This document shows, piece after piece, positions 6,662-11,879 of a stretch of 11,879 nt of DNA. Under the pieces are notes generated by a model. That model saw only the letters and a program-made list of their open reading frames with translations, made no database searches and was not told the origin of the DNA. Position numbers and translations under genes: made by a program. Numbering within the stretch: position 1 is the stretch's first letter; every line of letters starts with the position of its first letter. Source of the DNA: an uncultured Collinsella sp. (GTDB lineage Bacteria > Actinomycetota > Coriobacteriia > Coriobacteriales > Coriobacteriaceae); assembly GCA_900540095.1 (NCBI GenBank), contig UQEO01000058.1:1-11879 (forward strand). Reading direction: 5' to 3'.

Positions 6662-7906
6662 TTACACGTGATCTTGGCAAATCTCACGCGGAGCAAGCTC
6701 CGAATGTTTGCGTTTTAAGGTCTTAGGGGCCTTATACGTGTTGCTTTCGAAGTCGATGTACTCGGTCTGCTTGAGTAGGCGCTCGATCATCTCCTCGTGA
6801 TCGAACAACTCCCAGGCCTCATGCACGGCATCGAGTTTAGCGTGCGTCTCGGGACGACGCGGCATAAACAGCGTGCAGCAGTCGGGAGCGGCCTCGGTCG
6901 AGATATCGAACGTACCAATCTCCTCGGCGCGCGCGATAATCTCCTGCTTGTCCGAACCGATGAGCGGACGGAACACGGGGATCTTCACGGCCTCGTTGAC
7001 GGCCATGATATTCTCAAGCGTTTGGGAGGCAACCTGCCCAAGTGATTCGCCCGTAACGATAGCCTTGGCACTCTCGATGTGTGCAATGCGCTCGGCAACC
7101 GAATACATAATGCGGCGATACATAATCACGCGCAGGTTGCTGGGACAGGTGACCGAAATCTCACGCTGGCAGTCGCCAAACGGCACCACGTACAGGCGGC
7201 CGATCTGGACACCCGGCTCAAGCGCACGGATGATGTCCTGCACCAAATACTCGCTCGTATCGGGTGTCTGCGGACGACCGGAGAAATGCACCGGCACGCA
7301 CACCGCGCCGCGACGCGCGAGCATCCAGGTCGCCACCGGAGAATCGATACCCGACGACAACAGCGTCACGACCTTGCCGGCAGAACCCACCGGCAGACCG
7401 CCCACGCCACGCTCGGAGCGCGCATACACGTAGACGCTACCCTGGACCACCAGTACGTGCACCATCGCATCGGGGTCGTGCATTTGAACCTTTTTATCGG
7501 GGAAGGCCTCACACAACACCTCGCCCACCTGACGATTGATGTCAATCGAGGTGAGCTCATAGTCAGTATTGGAGCGCTTGGCGTGCACCTTAAACGAATC
7601 GAAGGAACCAAACTCGCGCAACGCCTTCACGGCGGCGGCACAGTACTCCTGAGGTTCGCGATTGGTGTGATACGCCAAAGACACGCGAGCAACGCCGGGA
7701 ACGGTGCGAATGACACGCGCCGCCTCGTCGGCCTGATGCTCGTTAAAGGTCACGAGGATATAACCGGAAATTCGAGACACGGCATTCACGGAAAAGGCGG
7801 CCAAGGCCGCCTTGATGTTATCCATGAGGATATGCTCAAATTGTGCGCGGTTCTTACCCTTCAGTCCAACCTCGTGATAGTGGACCAGGCAGACGCGAGC
7901 CGCCAT
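6662..7906 (-). CDS. thiI: tRNA 4-thiouridine synthase ThiI (short form without rhodanese domain)
   Basis: This 414-residue protein has an N-terminal ferredoxin-like domain (HYHEVGLKGKNR at 9-20), a THUMP RNA-binding domain (about 55-165, with FKVHAKRSNTDYELTSIDIN) and a PP-loop ATP pyrophosphatase domain. It adenylates U8 of tRNA for sulfur insertion, and in many bacteria also feeds sulfur to thiamine synthesis. The PP-loop reads SSGIDSPVA at 184-192, so the usual SGGxDS has Ser for the first Gly. CCTLF at 343-347 carries the cysteine region of the family. Length matches the Bacillus-type enzyme: the C-terminal rhodanese domain of E. coli ThiI is absent, so sulfur must come from a separate partner, probably a cysteine desulfurase. 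The ATG directly abuts the rpoZ stop (TAA then ATG) with only a distant AAGG, suggesting translational coupling. Confidence 0.95.
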   Translation of the reverse strand: MAARVCLVHYHEVGLKGKNRAQFEHILMDNIKAALAAFSVNAVSRISGYILVTFNEHQADEAARVIRTVPGVARVSLAYHTNREPQEYCAAAVKALREFGSFDSFKVHAKRSNTDYELTSIDINRQVGEVLCEAFPDKKVQMHDPDAMVHVLVVQGSVYVYARSERGVGGLPVGSAGKVVTLLSSGIDSPVATWMLARRGAVCVPVHFSGRPQTPDTSEYLVQDIIRALEPGVQIGRLYVVPFGDCQREISVTCPSNLRVIMYRRIMYSVAERIAHIESAKAIVTGESLGQVASQTLENIMAVNEAVKIPVFRPLIGSDKQEIIARAEEIGTFDISTEAAPDCCTLFMPRRPETHAKLDAVHEAWELFDHEEMIERLLKQTEYIDFESNTYKAPKTLKRKHSELAPREICQDHV

Positions 7907-8188
7907 TTAGGCTTCAGCAACCTTGTGGCCGAGTGCCTTCTCGTAACGGGCCTCGTCGTAAGAGATGTCGCCGTCGACAATCTCGTCCATAGCCATCGAG
8001 ATGGTATCGGCACCGGAAAGCCCGATGGTGATGTCATCGACATCCTGGACGGCAAGCACGCGGTTGTGCTGGCCACGCAGCATACTATTGATGTCGCAGG
8101 CGCGCTTGGAGGCAAGCGAAGCGAGCAGGAAGCGGTTGTGATCGGTCTTCTCCAGAAGATCGTCAATGCAAGGCTTTACAACGGACAC
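7907..8188 (-). CDS. rpoZ: RNA polymerase omega subunit
   Basis: This 93-residue protein has the omega signature near its start (IDDLLEKTDHNRFLLASLAS then KRACDI), followed by an acidic, variable C-terminal half. Omega helps fold and assemble beta prime into RNA polymerase. The start is GTG at 8188, 5 bases after the gmk stop, with AAAGGA and GAGG upstream at workable distance. Placement directly after gmk is the classic arrangement in actinobacteria and many other bacteria and supports the call. Its stop codon is immediately followed by the thiI ATG. The C-terminal part (SYDEARYEKALGHKVAEA) is lineage-specific. Confidence 0.92.
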   Translation of the reverse strand: MSVVKPCIDDLLEKTDHNRFLLASLASKRACDINSMLRGQHNRVLAVQDVDDITIGLSGADTISMAMDEIVDGDISYDEARYEKALGHKVAEA

Positions 8189-8193
8189 GGACC

Positions 8194-8763
8194 TCAGTTC
8201 CTTTCATGCATATCGAGAACGCGAACGAGTTCATCGGTCGCGCGGTCGAGATCGTCATTAACCACGACGTCGTCGTAGCGGTCGGCAAGGGCAAGCTCAT
8301 CGGCGGCGTTTGCCATACGCAGCTCAATCGTCTCGGGCGTCTCGGTACCGCGACCGACTAGACGCTCGCGGAGCACCTCAAGCGAAGGCGGCTTGATAAA
8401 GATCAGCACGGCCTCGGGGAAACGCTCCTTCACCTGCAGGGCGCCCTGGACATCGATCTCCAAAATCAGAGACGCGCCCGAGGCGAGCTTGGATGTGACC
8501 TCGCTCACCAACGTGCCGTAGCAGTTACCGTGGACCTCGGCCCACTCAACAAACTCACCGTTTGCCACGCGGCGGTCGAACTCCTCGCGCGTCAGAAAAA
8601 AGTAGTTGACGCCGTCGACCTCACCTTTGCGTGGTGCTCGCGTGGTAGCCGAAACCGTCAGGCCCAGGTTCGAGCGGCGCTCGCGCACACGAGTGACGAG
8701 CGTACCCTTGCCTGCGCCTGACGGTCCAGAAATCACAAAGAGCTTGGAATCCTGAGCGCTCAC
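8194..8763 (-). CDS. gmk: Guanylate kinase
   Basis: This 189-residue cytoplasmic enzyme phosphorylates GMP to GDP with ATP. The P-loop GPSGAGKGT is at 13-21, followed by the GMP-binding segment VSATTRAPRKGEVDGVNYFF and EFVEWAEVHGNCYGT, then ILEIDVQGALQVKERFP and the lid region with RLVGRGTETPETIELRM. Length is normal for bacterial Gmk. The start is GTG at 8763, directly abutting the mihF stop codon (TAA then GTG), which suggests coupled translation. It lies in the conserved mihF-gmk-rpoZ order. All expected catalytic segments are visible and nothing is unusual. Confidence 0.97.
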   Translation of the reverse strand: MSAQDSKLFVISGPSGAGKGTLVTRVRERRSNLGLTVSATTRAPRKGEVDGVNYFFLTREEFDRRVANGEFVEWAEVHGNCYGTLVSEVTSKLASGASLILEIDVQGALQVKERFPEAVLIFIKPPSLEVLRERLVGRGTETPETIELRMANAADELALADRYDDVVVNDDLDRATDELVRVLDMHERN

Positions 8764-9072
8764 TTATTTGGTCAGCTGCTCGAGGAGCTGCTCGCGCTGA
8801 CGGACGCCGAGGCCCTGGACGCGACGGGTAGCGGAGATACCGAGCTCCTCCATGATTTTGGCGGCCTTGGCCTTGCCATAACCAGGAAGAGACTCGATGA
8901 GGGTGGAAACCTTCATGCGGGAAGCGATGGGGTCATCGGAGTTGAGCACGGACTCGAGGGACTTCTCGCCCTTCTTGATCTGCTCGCGAAGCTCAGCGCG
9001 GGCGTGACGTGCGGCAGCAGCCTTCTCAAGAGCCTGCTTGCGCTGCTCATCGGTAAGCTGAGGGAGTGCCAT
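8764..9072 (-). CDS. mihF: Actinobacterial integration host factor (mIHF)
   Basis: This 102-residue basic protein matches the actinobacterial IHF family, which is unrelated to the IHF/HU heterodimer of E. coli. An N-terminal charged helix (LTDEQRKQALEKAAAARHAR) leads to the compact helical DNA-binding core SLPGYGKAKAAKIMEELGI followed by TRRVQGLGVRQREQLLEQL. The LPGxGK and RRVxGLG motifs are the DNA-contact parts of the mycobacterial and Streptomyces proteins. It bends and compacts DNA, and in mycobacteria it is essential. ATG at 9072 is chosen for the GGAGG site 5 bases upstream; the longer TTG at 9084 would overlap that site. Its presence is the best single clue to actinobacterial origin. 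It heads the operon with gmk, rpoZ and thiI. Confidence 0.94.
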   Translation of the reverse strand: MALPQLTDEQRKQALEKAAAARHARAELREQIKKGEKSLESVLNSDDPIASRMKVSTLIESLPGYGKAKAAKIMEELGISATRRVQGLGVRQREQLLEQLTK

Positions 9073-9110
9073 TCGTACCTCCAAAAAGTTGGGTTATATC
9101 TGATTCAATA

Positions 9111-9149
9111 ATTGGCATTTTAGCACGTAGAACGTACAAAATGCCCAAT
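9111..9149 (-). promoter_or_regulatory. Dyad over a candidate mihF promoter
   Basis: ATTGGCATTTT (9111-9121) is matched in inverted orientation by AAAATGCCCAAT (9138-9149) with a single extra base, across a 16-base centre. On the minus strand the left arm contains TGCTAAAAT (9125-9117), an extended -10 that would start a transcript near 9110, about 38 bases before mihF. No good -35 is present. The symmetry fits an operator covering the promoter; a hairpin is the alternative. Confidence 0.45.
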
Positions 9150-9208
9150 CGCGGCTCCATAGGTTAGACGATACCCGCAAAAAGTGCAATATACTGCGCC
9201 CAAAGTTA

Positions 9209-9266
9209 AGCCCCTGACCTGCGATTCCACACAAAGGATGGGAAAGTTTACGCAGGCACAGGGGCT
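9209..9266. terminator. Long interrupted hairpin between pyrF and mihF, terminator or structured RNA
   Basis: AGCCCCTG-A-CCTGCG (9209-9223) pairs with CGCAGG-CA-CAGGGGCT (9251-9266): two helices of 6 and 8 base pairs with a small internal loop. The 27-base apical loop may form a further 4-base helix (9225-9228 with 9241-9244). Neither side has a strong T tract: plus reads ATTTTG and minus reads TTAACTTTGGG. Position 46 bases past the pyrF stop fits a terminator for the pyr operon. A plus-strand TATACT at 9190-9195 leaves open a small RNA of about 70-80 bases. Confidence 0.5.
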
Positions 9267-9311
9267 ATTTTGTGCTAATGAGACCCAAAAGTGGTGACTT
9301 AGGGGAATCTT

Positions 9312-10028
9312 TTAGGCGACGTTTTCGACCAGCTCGGCGACGATAGCGTCAAAGGCGGCAACCGGATCGTCGGCGCCGGTGATGGGACGGCCCACCACGA
9401 TGTGGCTTGCGCCACGCTCGATAGCCTGGGAAGGCGTCGCCACGCGGGACTGGTCACCAAGGGCGGCACCCACCGGACGCACACCCGGAGTCACGATCAG
9501 GGCATCGGGACCCAGCAGCCCACGCATGTCGTGAGCCTCCATCGGCGAGCACACGATACCGTCGATGCCGTTGGCCTGAGCGAGCTTTGCCAGGCGGGCG
9601 GCCTCCTCGGCCACGGGCGACTCGACGCCGATCTCGCTCAAGGCATCCTGATTCATGCTCGTAAGAACGGTGATGGCGACGAGCTTGGCGCGGTCCTCGC
9701 GCACCTCCTCGGCACCCTCGCGGCAGGCAGCGAGCATGGCGCCCGAACCCAAACCGTGGACCGAAAGCAGATCGGCACCAGCAAGCGAGGCCGAGCGGGC
9801 GGCACCGCGAACCTGATGCGGAATATCATGGAACTTAAGGTCAAGGAAGACCTTAAAGCCCAGGTCCTTAAAGGTCTTGACGATCTGGGGACCCTCAGCG
9901 TAATAGAGCGTCATGCCAACTTTGAGCCAAGCGGCATGGCCCGAAAGCTCGTGGGCAAGCTCGAGCGCACGCTCACGGTCGCAGTCGAGGGCGACGATTA
10001 CGCGGTCGCGGGCATCGGTCTCTAGCAT
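9312..10028 (-). CDS. pyrF: Orotidine 5'-phosphate decarboxylase
   Basis: This 238-residue TIM-barrel enzyme converts OMP to UMP, the last step of de novo pyrimidine synthesis. The N-terminal strand VIVALDCD and the catalytic segment FLDLKFHDIPHQV (Asp63, Lys65, Asp68) are intact. The phosphate-binding end of the barrel shows VTPGVRP, with HIVVGRPI further on. Length and motifs match the shorter group of bacterial OMP decarboxylases. The ATG at 10028 overlaps the end of pyrD by 7 bases (ATGCTAG), with AGGTG about 9 bases upstream, so translation is coupled to pyrD. Lying just before mihF-gmk-rpoZ, it reproduces the gene neighbourhood of Streptomyces and mycobacteria. Confidence 0.97.
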   Translation of the reverse strand: MLETDARDRVIVALDCDRERALELAHELSGHAAWLKVGMTLYYAEGPQIVKTFKDLGFKVFLDLKFHDIPHQVRGAARSASLAGADLLSVHGLGSGAMLAACREGAEEVREDRAKLVAITVLTSMNQDALSEIGVESPVAEEAARLAKLAQANGIDGIVCSPMEAHDMRGLLGPDALIVTPGVRPVGAALGDQSRVATPSQAIERGASHIVVGRPITGADDPVAAFDAIVAELVENVA

Positions 10029-10945
10029 TCGAAAGCACCTACCAGTTCGTTGATGTCCTTTACGCCTTGGGACTCAGCCCAGGCCTCGAGCTCATGCGCG
10101 ATCTTGAGCGAAGCGCACGGATCGACGAAGTTGGCCATGCCGACCGACACGCAGGTGGCACCGGCCAGGATAAACTCAGCCGCATCCTCGCCGGTCATGA
10201 CACCACCGACACCGTTGATGGGGATATCAACGGCCTGGGCAACCTCCCAGACCATGCGCACGGCGATGTGGTGGCACAGCGGGCCCGAAAGGCCGCCCTT
10301 GGGCTTTGCCACGCGGGACTTGCGGGTATGGACGTCGATGGCCATGCCCTGAATGGAGTTGATGACCGAAAGGCCGTCGGCGCCGGCAGCCTCGAGGGCC
10401 TTGGCGATCTCGGCGACGTTGACCGGCGCCATCTTCACGAACAGCGGCTTATCGGTCACCTTGCGGCAGGCAGCCATAACGGAAGAGGCGCCCTCGGGCG
10501 TGGAGCCCATGGCGGCACCGCCGGCGGCGATATTGGGGCAGCTCACGTTGATCTCGTAGCCGGCAGCCCAGGGGCACAGCTCGACATACATCTCTAGTGC
10601 GCGGACAAACTCGTCAACGGAGTGGCCGGCAACCTGACAGATGACCTGGCAGCCGTCCTTGGACAGCTGTTCGAGCCACGGGCCGGACTCGCGGGCAAAG
10701 GCGGCCACGCCGGGGTTCTGAAGGCCCACGGAGTTGATCATACCGCCGGGAATCTCGGCCATGCGGGGCGCGGGGTTGCCGGGCCAGGGCTCGGCAGCGC
10801 AACCCTTGGTGGTGATGGCGCCCAGCTGGGAAACATCAAAGAAGTTCTGGAACTGCCAACCGTAGCCAAAGGTACCGGCTGCGGTGTTGATGGGGTTCTG
10901 CATCTTGACGCCGCCGAAATCGACGACCATGTTCACGGTACCCAC
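10022..10945 (-). CDS. pyrD: Dihydroorotate dehydrogenase, class 1B catalytic subunit
   Basis: The FMN-containing TIM-barrel subunit oxidises dihydroorotate to orotate and passes electrons to PyrK, which reduces NAD. Class 1B is shown by the catalytic-cysteine motif NVSCPN (Cys136 counted from the GTG) and by the adjacent pyrK. Other family segments are the N-terminal MQNPINTAAGTFGYG, INSVGLQNPG, PLFVKMAPVN, the FMN phosphate region INGVGGVMTGEDAAEFILAGA and CVSVGMANF. The start is uncertain: GTG at 10945 overlaps the pyrK stop by one base (TAGTG) and has GGTGG 7 bases upstream, giving 307 residues. GTG at 10936 and ATG at 10930 are in-frame alternatives, the last giving 302 residues. The 3' end overlaps pyrF. 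Confidence 0.96.
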   Translation of the reverse strand: MGTVNMVVDFGGVKMQNPINTAAGTFGYGWQFQNFFDVSQLGAITTKGCAAEPWPGNPAPRMAEIPGGMINSVGLQNPGVAAFARESGPWLEQLSKDGCQVICQVAGHSVDEFVRALEMYVELCPWAAGYEINVSCPNIAAGGAAMGSTPEGASSVMAACRKVTDKPLFVKMAPVNVAEIAKALEAAGADGLSVINSIQGMAIDVHTRKSRVAKPKGGLSGPLCHHIAVRMVWEVAQAVDIPINGVGGVMTGEDAAEFILAGATCVSVGMANFVDPCASLKIAHELEAWAESQGVKDINELVGAFEC

Positions 10946-11736
10946 TAGAAGACCACCACCTTGGAAGCATCGAACACGGGGCCGCACATGCAAGCACCCT
11001 TCATACCGTCGACCGTCTCGACATTGCAGGTGTTGCAGGCACCAAAGCCGCAGCTCATCATGCGCTCGAGCGACACCTCGCAGTACGCGCCGGCCTCGGC
11101 GGCAGCGGCGGCGACTTTCTTCATCATGACGGCGGGACCGCAGCTGGCGACGTAGTCGTAGCCGCCCTCGCCGAGCAGCTCGGCTGCCGGGTCGGTGCAA
11201 AAACCGTGCGTGCCCAGCGTGCCATCGTCGGTGCACACGTTAACAGTGGCGCCCAGCGCGCGGAACTCATCGACACCCACGGCCTTGGAAGCGGTGCCAA
11301 AGCCCAGACAAACGTCGACATCCACGCCCTGCTCGGCAAGCTTGCCGGCGAGGCAGAGCACGGGCGGAACGCCGATGCCGCCCGCCACGAGCAGCGCCTT
11401 CCTGGTGCCCTCGGGAACAAGCCAACCGCGGCCGCCAGGGCCCAACAGGTTGGACTTGGAGCCGGGGGCCATCTGCGACAGACGACGGGTGTCGTCACCC
11501 ACGACGGCGTACCACAGCTCGACGGTGCCGGCCTGGGCGTCGGCACGATAGAAGCTCAGGGGCACACGAAGCAGCGAGGACGCATCGCCGGGCACGGCAA
11601 TGTTCACAAACTGACCGGGCTTGAGCGCACTTGCAAGCTTGGGGGCCGAGATGACGAGCGAGAAGATGCCGTCGGCGATCTCCTGGTTCGAGACGACCTC
11701 GAAGTCGTGCATGCGTGCAGTGGAAGGTGTGGGCAT
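10945..11736 (-). CDS. pyrK: Dihydroorotate dehydrogenase electron-transfer subunit PyrK (FAD, 2Fe-2S)
   Basis: This 263-residue flavoprotein carries electrons from PyrD to NAD. It shows the FAD-binding RVPLSFY motif (57-63), the nucleotide-binding segment LLVAGGIGVPP (115-125), the NAD-side motif SCGPAVMMKKV (198-208) and a 2Fe-2S cluster motif MSCGFGACNTC (Cys229, Cys234, Cys237) completed by Cys249 before GPVF. An additional Cys251 gives CMCGPVF where many homologues have a non-cysteine residue. The ATG at 11736 has GGAG 5 bases upstream. It is the first pyr gene visible; 143 bases of leader to the right hold hairpins but no gene. pyrD begins on its stop codon, consistent with assembly of a PyrD2-PyrK2 complex. 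Confidence 0.96.
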   Translation of the reverse strand: MPTPSTARMHDFEVVSNQEIADGIFSLVISAPKLASALKPGQFVNIAVPGDASSLLRVPLSFYRADAQAGTVELWYAVVGDDTRRLSQMAPGSKSNLLGPGGRGWLVPEGTRKALLVAGGIGVPPVLCLAGKLAEQGVDVDVCLGFGTASKAVGVDEFRALGATVNVCTDDGTLGTHGFCTDPAAELLGEGGYDYVASCGPAVMMKKVAAAAAEAGAYCEVSLERMMSCGFGACNTCNVETVDGMKGACMCGPVFDASKVVVF

Positions 11737-11751
11737 AGACGCTCCAATCCC

Positions 11752-11767
11752 CCATGCGATTGCATGG
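11752..11767 (-). promoter_or_regulatory. Small hairpin just before the pyrK ribosome site
   Basis: CCATGC and GCATGG form a perfect 6-base stem with a 4-base loop (GATT on plus, AATC in the minus RNA). It lies 6 bases upstream of the GGAG ribosome site of pyrK. A hairpin here could modulate initiation, but it leaves the GGAG free, so the effect is uncertain. Confidence 0.3.
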
Positions 11768-11783
11768 TCAAAACGAACAGAAA

Positions 11784-11808
11784 GCGCGGCACCGCAAGGG
11801 CACCGCGC
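11784..11808 (-). promoter_or_regulatory. pyrK leader hairpin with G-U pairs and U-rich tail
   Basis: The minus-strand RNA pairs GCGCGGUGCC with GGUGCCGCGC as ten continuous pairs, two of them G-U, around a CUUGC loop. It is followed by a U-rich stretch (TTTCTGTTCGTTTT). The same positions on plus give two A-C mismatches, so the structure belongs to minus-strand RNA. It may be a terminator of the gene upstream or an attenuator of the pyr operon. An imperfect extended -10 (TGCTAGCAT, 11834-11826) lies upstream. Confidence 0.45.
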
Positions 11809-11847
11809 ACAAAAGCGATAAGGCTATGCTAGCAGATGCAGCCGTCG

Positions 11848-11879
11848 GCGAGGGTCTGCGTACCCCCGGGAGACCTCGC
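11848..11879. repeat. Inverted repeat at the right window edge
   Basis: GCGAGGGTCT (11848-11857) pairs with AGACCTCGC (11871-11879) with one bulged G and a 13-base loop, forming nine base pairs. There is no T tract on either side within the window. The arm ends exactly at the window limit, so the structure may extend further. It could be a leader element of the pyr genes or the end of an unseen upstream gene. Confidence 0.35.

Noticed and set aside
7079..8278. A 399-codon open frame on the plus strand across thiI, rpoZ and gmk
   Set aside because: It is antisense to three well-identified genes and crosses their boundaries. The translation is His, Arg and Asp rich with no recognisable family.
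10937..11236. N-terminal extension of the pyrD frame far into pyrK
   Set aside because: The extra residues are Arg-rich out-of-frame translation of pyrK. PyrD homology begins at the MVVDFGG segment, so a start at 10945 or 10930 is preferred.
1..11879. Mobile elements, CRISPR arrays, tRNA or rRNA genes, toxin-antitoxin or defence genes
   Set aside because: I looked on both strands for repeat arrays, transposase-like proteins, tRNA cloverleaf sequence and small paired genes and found none. All coding space is accounted for by housekeeping and competence genes.

Overview
The window comes from a GC-rich actinobacterium, most likely class Coriobacteriia and possibly Collinsella or a close relative. 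This rests on three things: the actinobacteria-specific integration host factor gene (mihF) directly before gmk and rpoZ with pyrF upstream, strong GC bias at third codon positions, and frequent GTG starts. The genus is an inference from gene content and protein character. Every supported gene lies on the minus strand, so transcription runs from the right edge to the left.

Right third (about 11.9 to 9.3 kb): a pyrimidine operon, pyrK-pyrD-pyrF, with overlapping stop and start codons. PyrK and PyrD form a class 1B dihydroorotate dehydrogenase and PyrF makes UMP. A structured leader precedes pyrK. A 239-base spacer with a long interrupted hairpin and a dyad over a likely promoter separates pyrF from the next unit.

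Middle (9.07 to 6.66 kb): mihF-gmk-rpoZ-thiI, packed so tightly that two stop codons directly abut the next start. It encodes a nucleoid/integration host factor, guanylate kinase, RNA polymerase omega and tRNA 4-thiouridine synthase, and ends in an intrinsic terminator.

Left half (6.45 to 0 kb): comEA-comEC (DNA uptake), holA (polymerase III delta), rpsT (ribosomal protein S20), lepA (elongation factor 4) and the first 27 codons of a tRNA-dihydrouridine synthase gene. The relative order comEA, comEC, holA, rpsT, lepA is also known from Bacillus. rpsT has its own promoter, a leader hairpin with a U tract, and a strong terminator that ends only 25 bases before the lepA start.

Overall this is a core housekeeping region linking pyrimidine and guanine nucleotide supply, transcription, translation, tRNA modification and DNA uptake. 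I see no insertion sequence, prophage, CRISPR array, tRNA, rRNA, defence system or toxin-antitoxin pair. No novel protein system is supported. The points worth a second look are non-coding: leader hairpins before rpsT and pyrK, the pyrF-mihF spacer, the inverted repeat before comEA, and the apparently leaderless lepA start.
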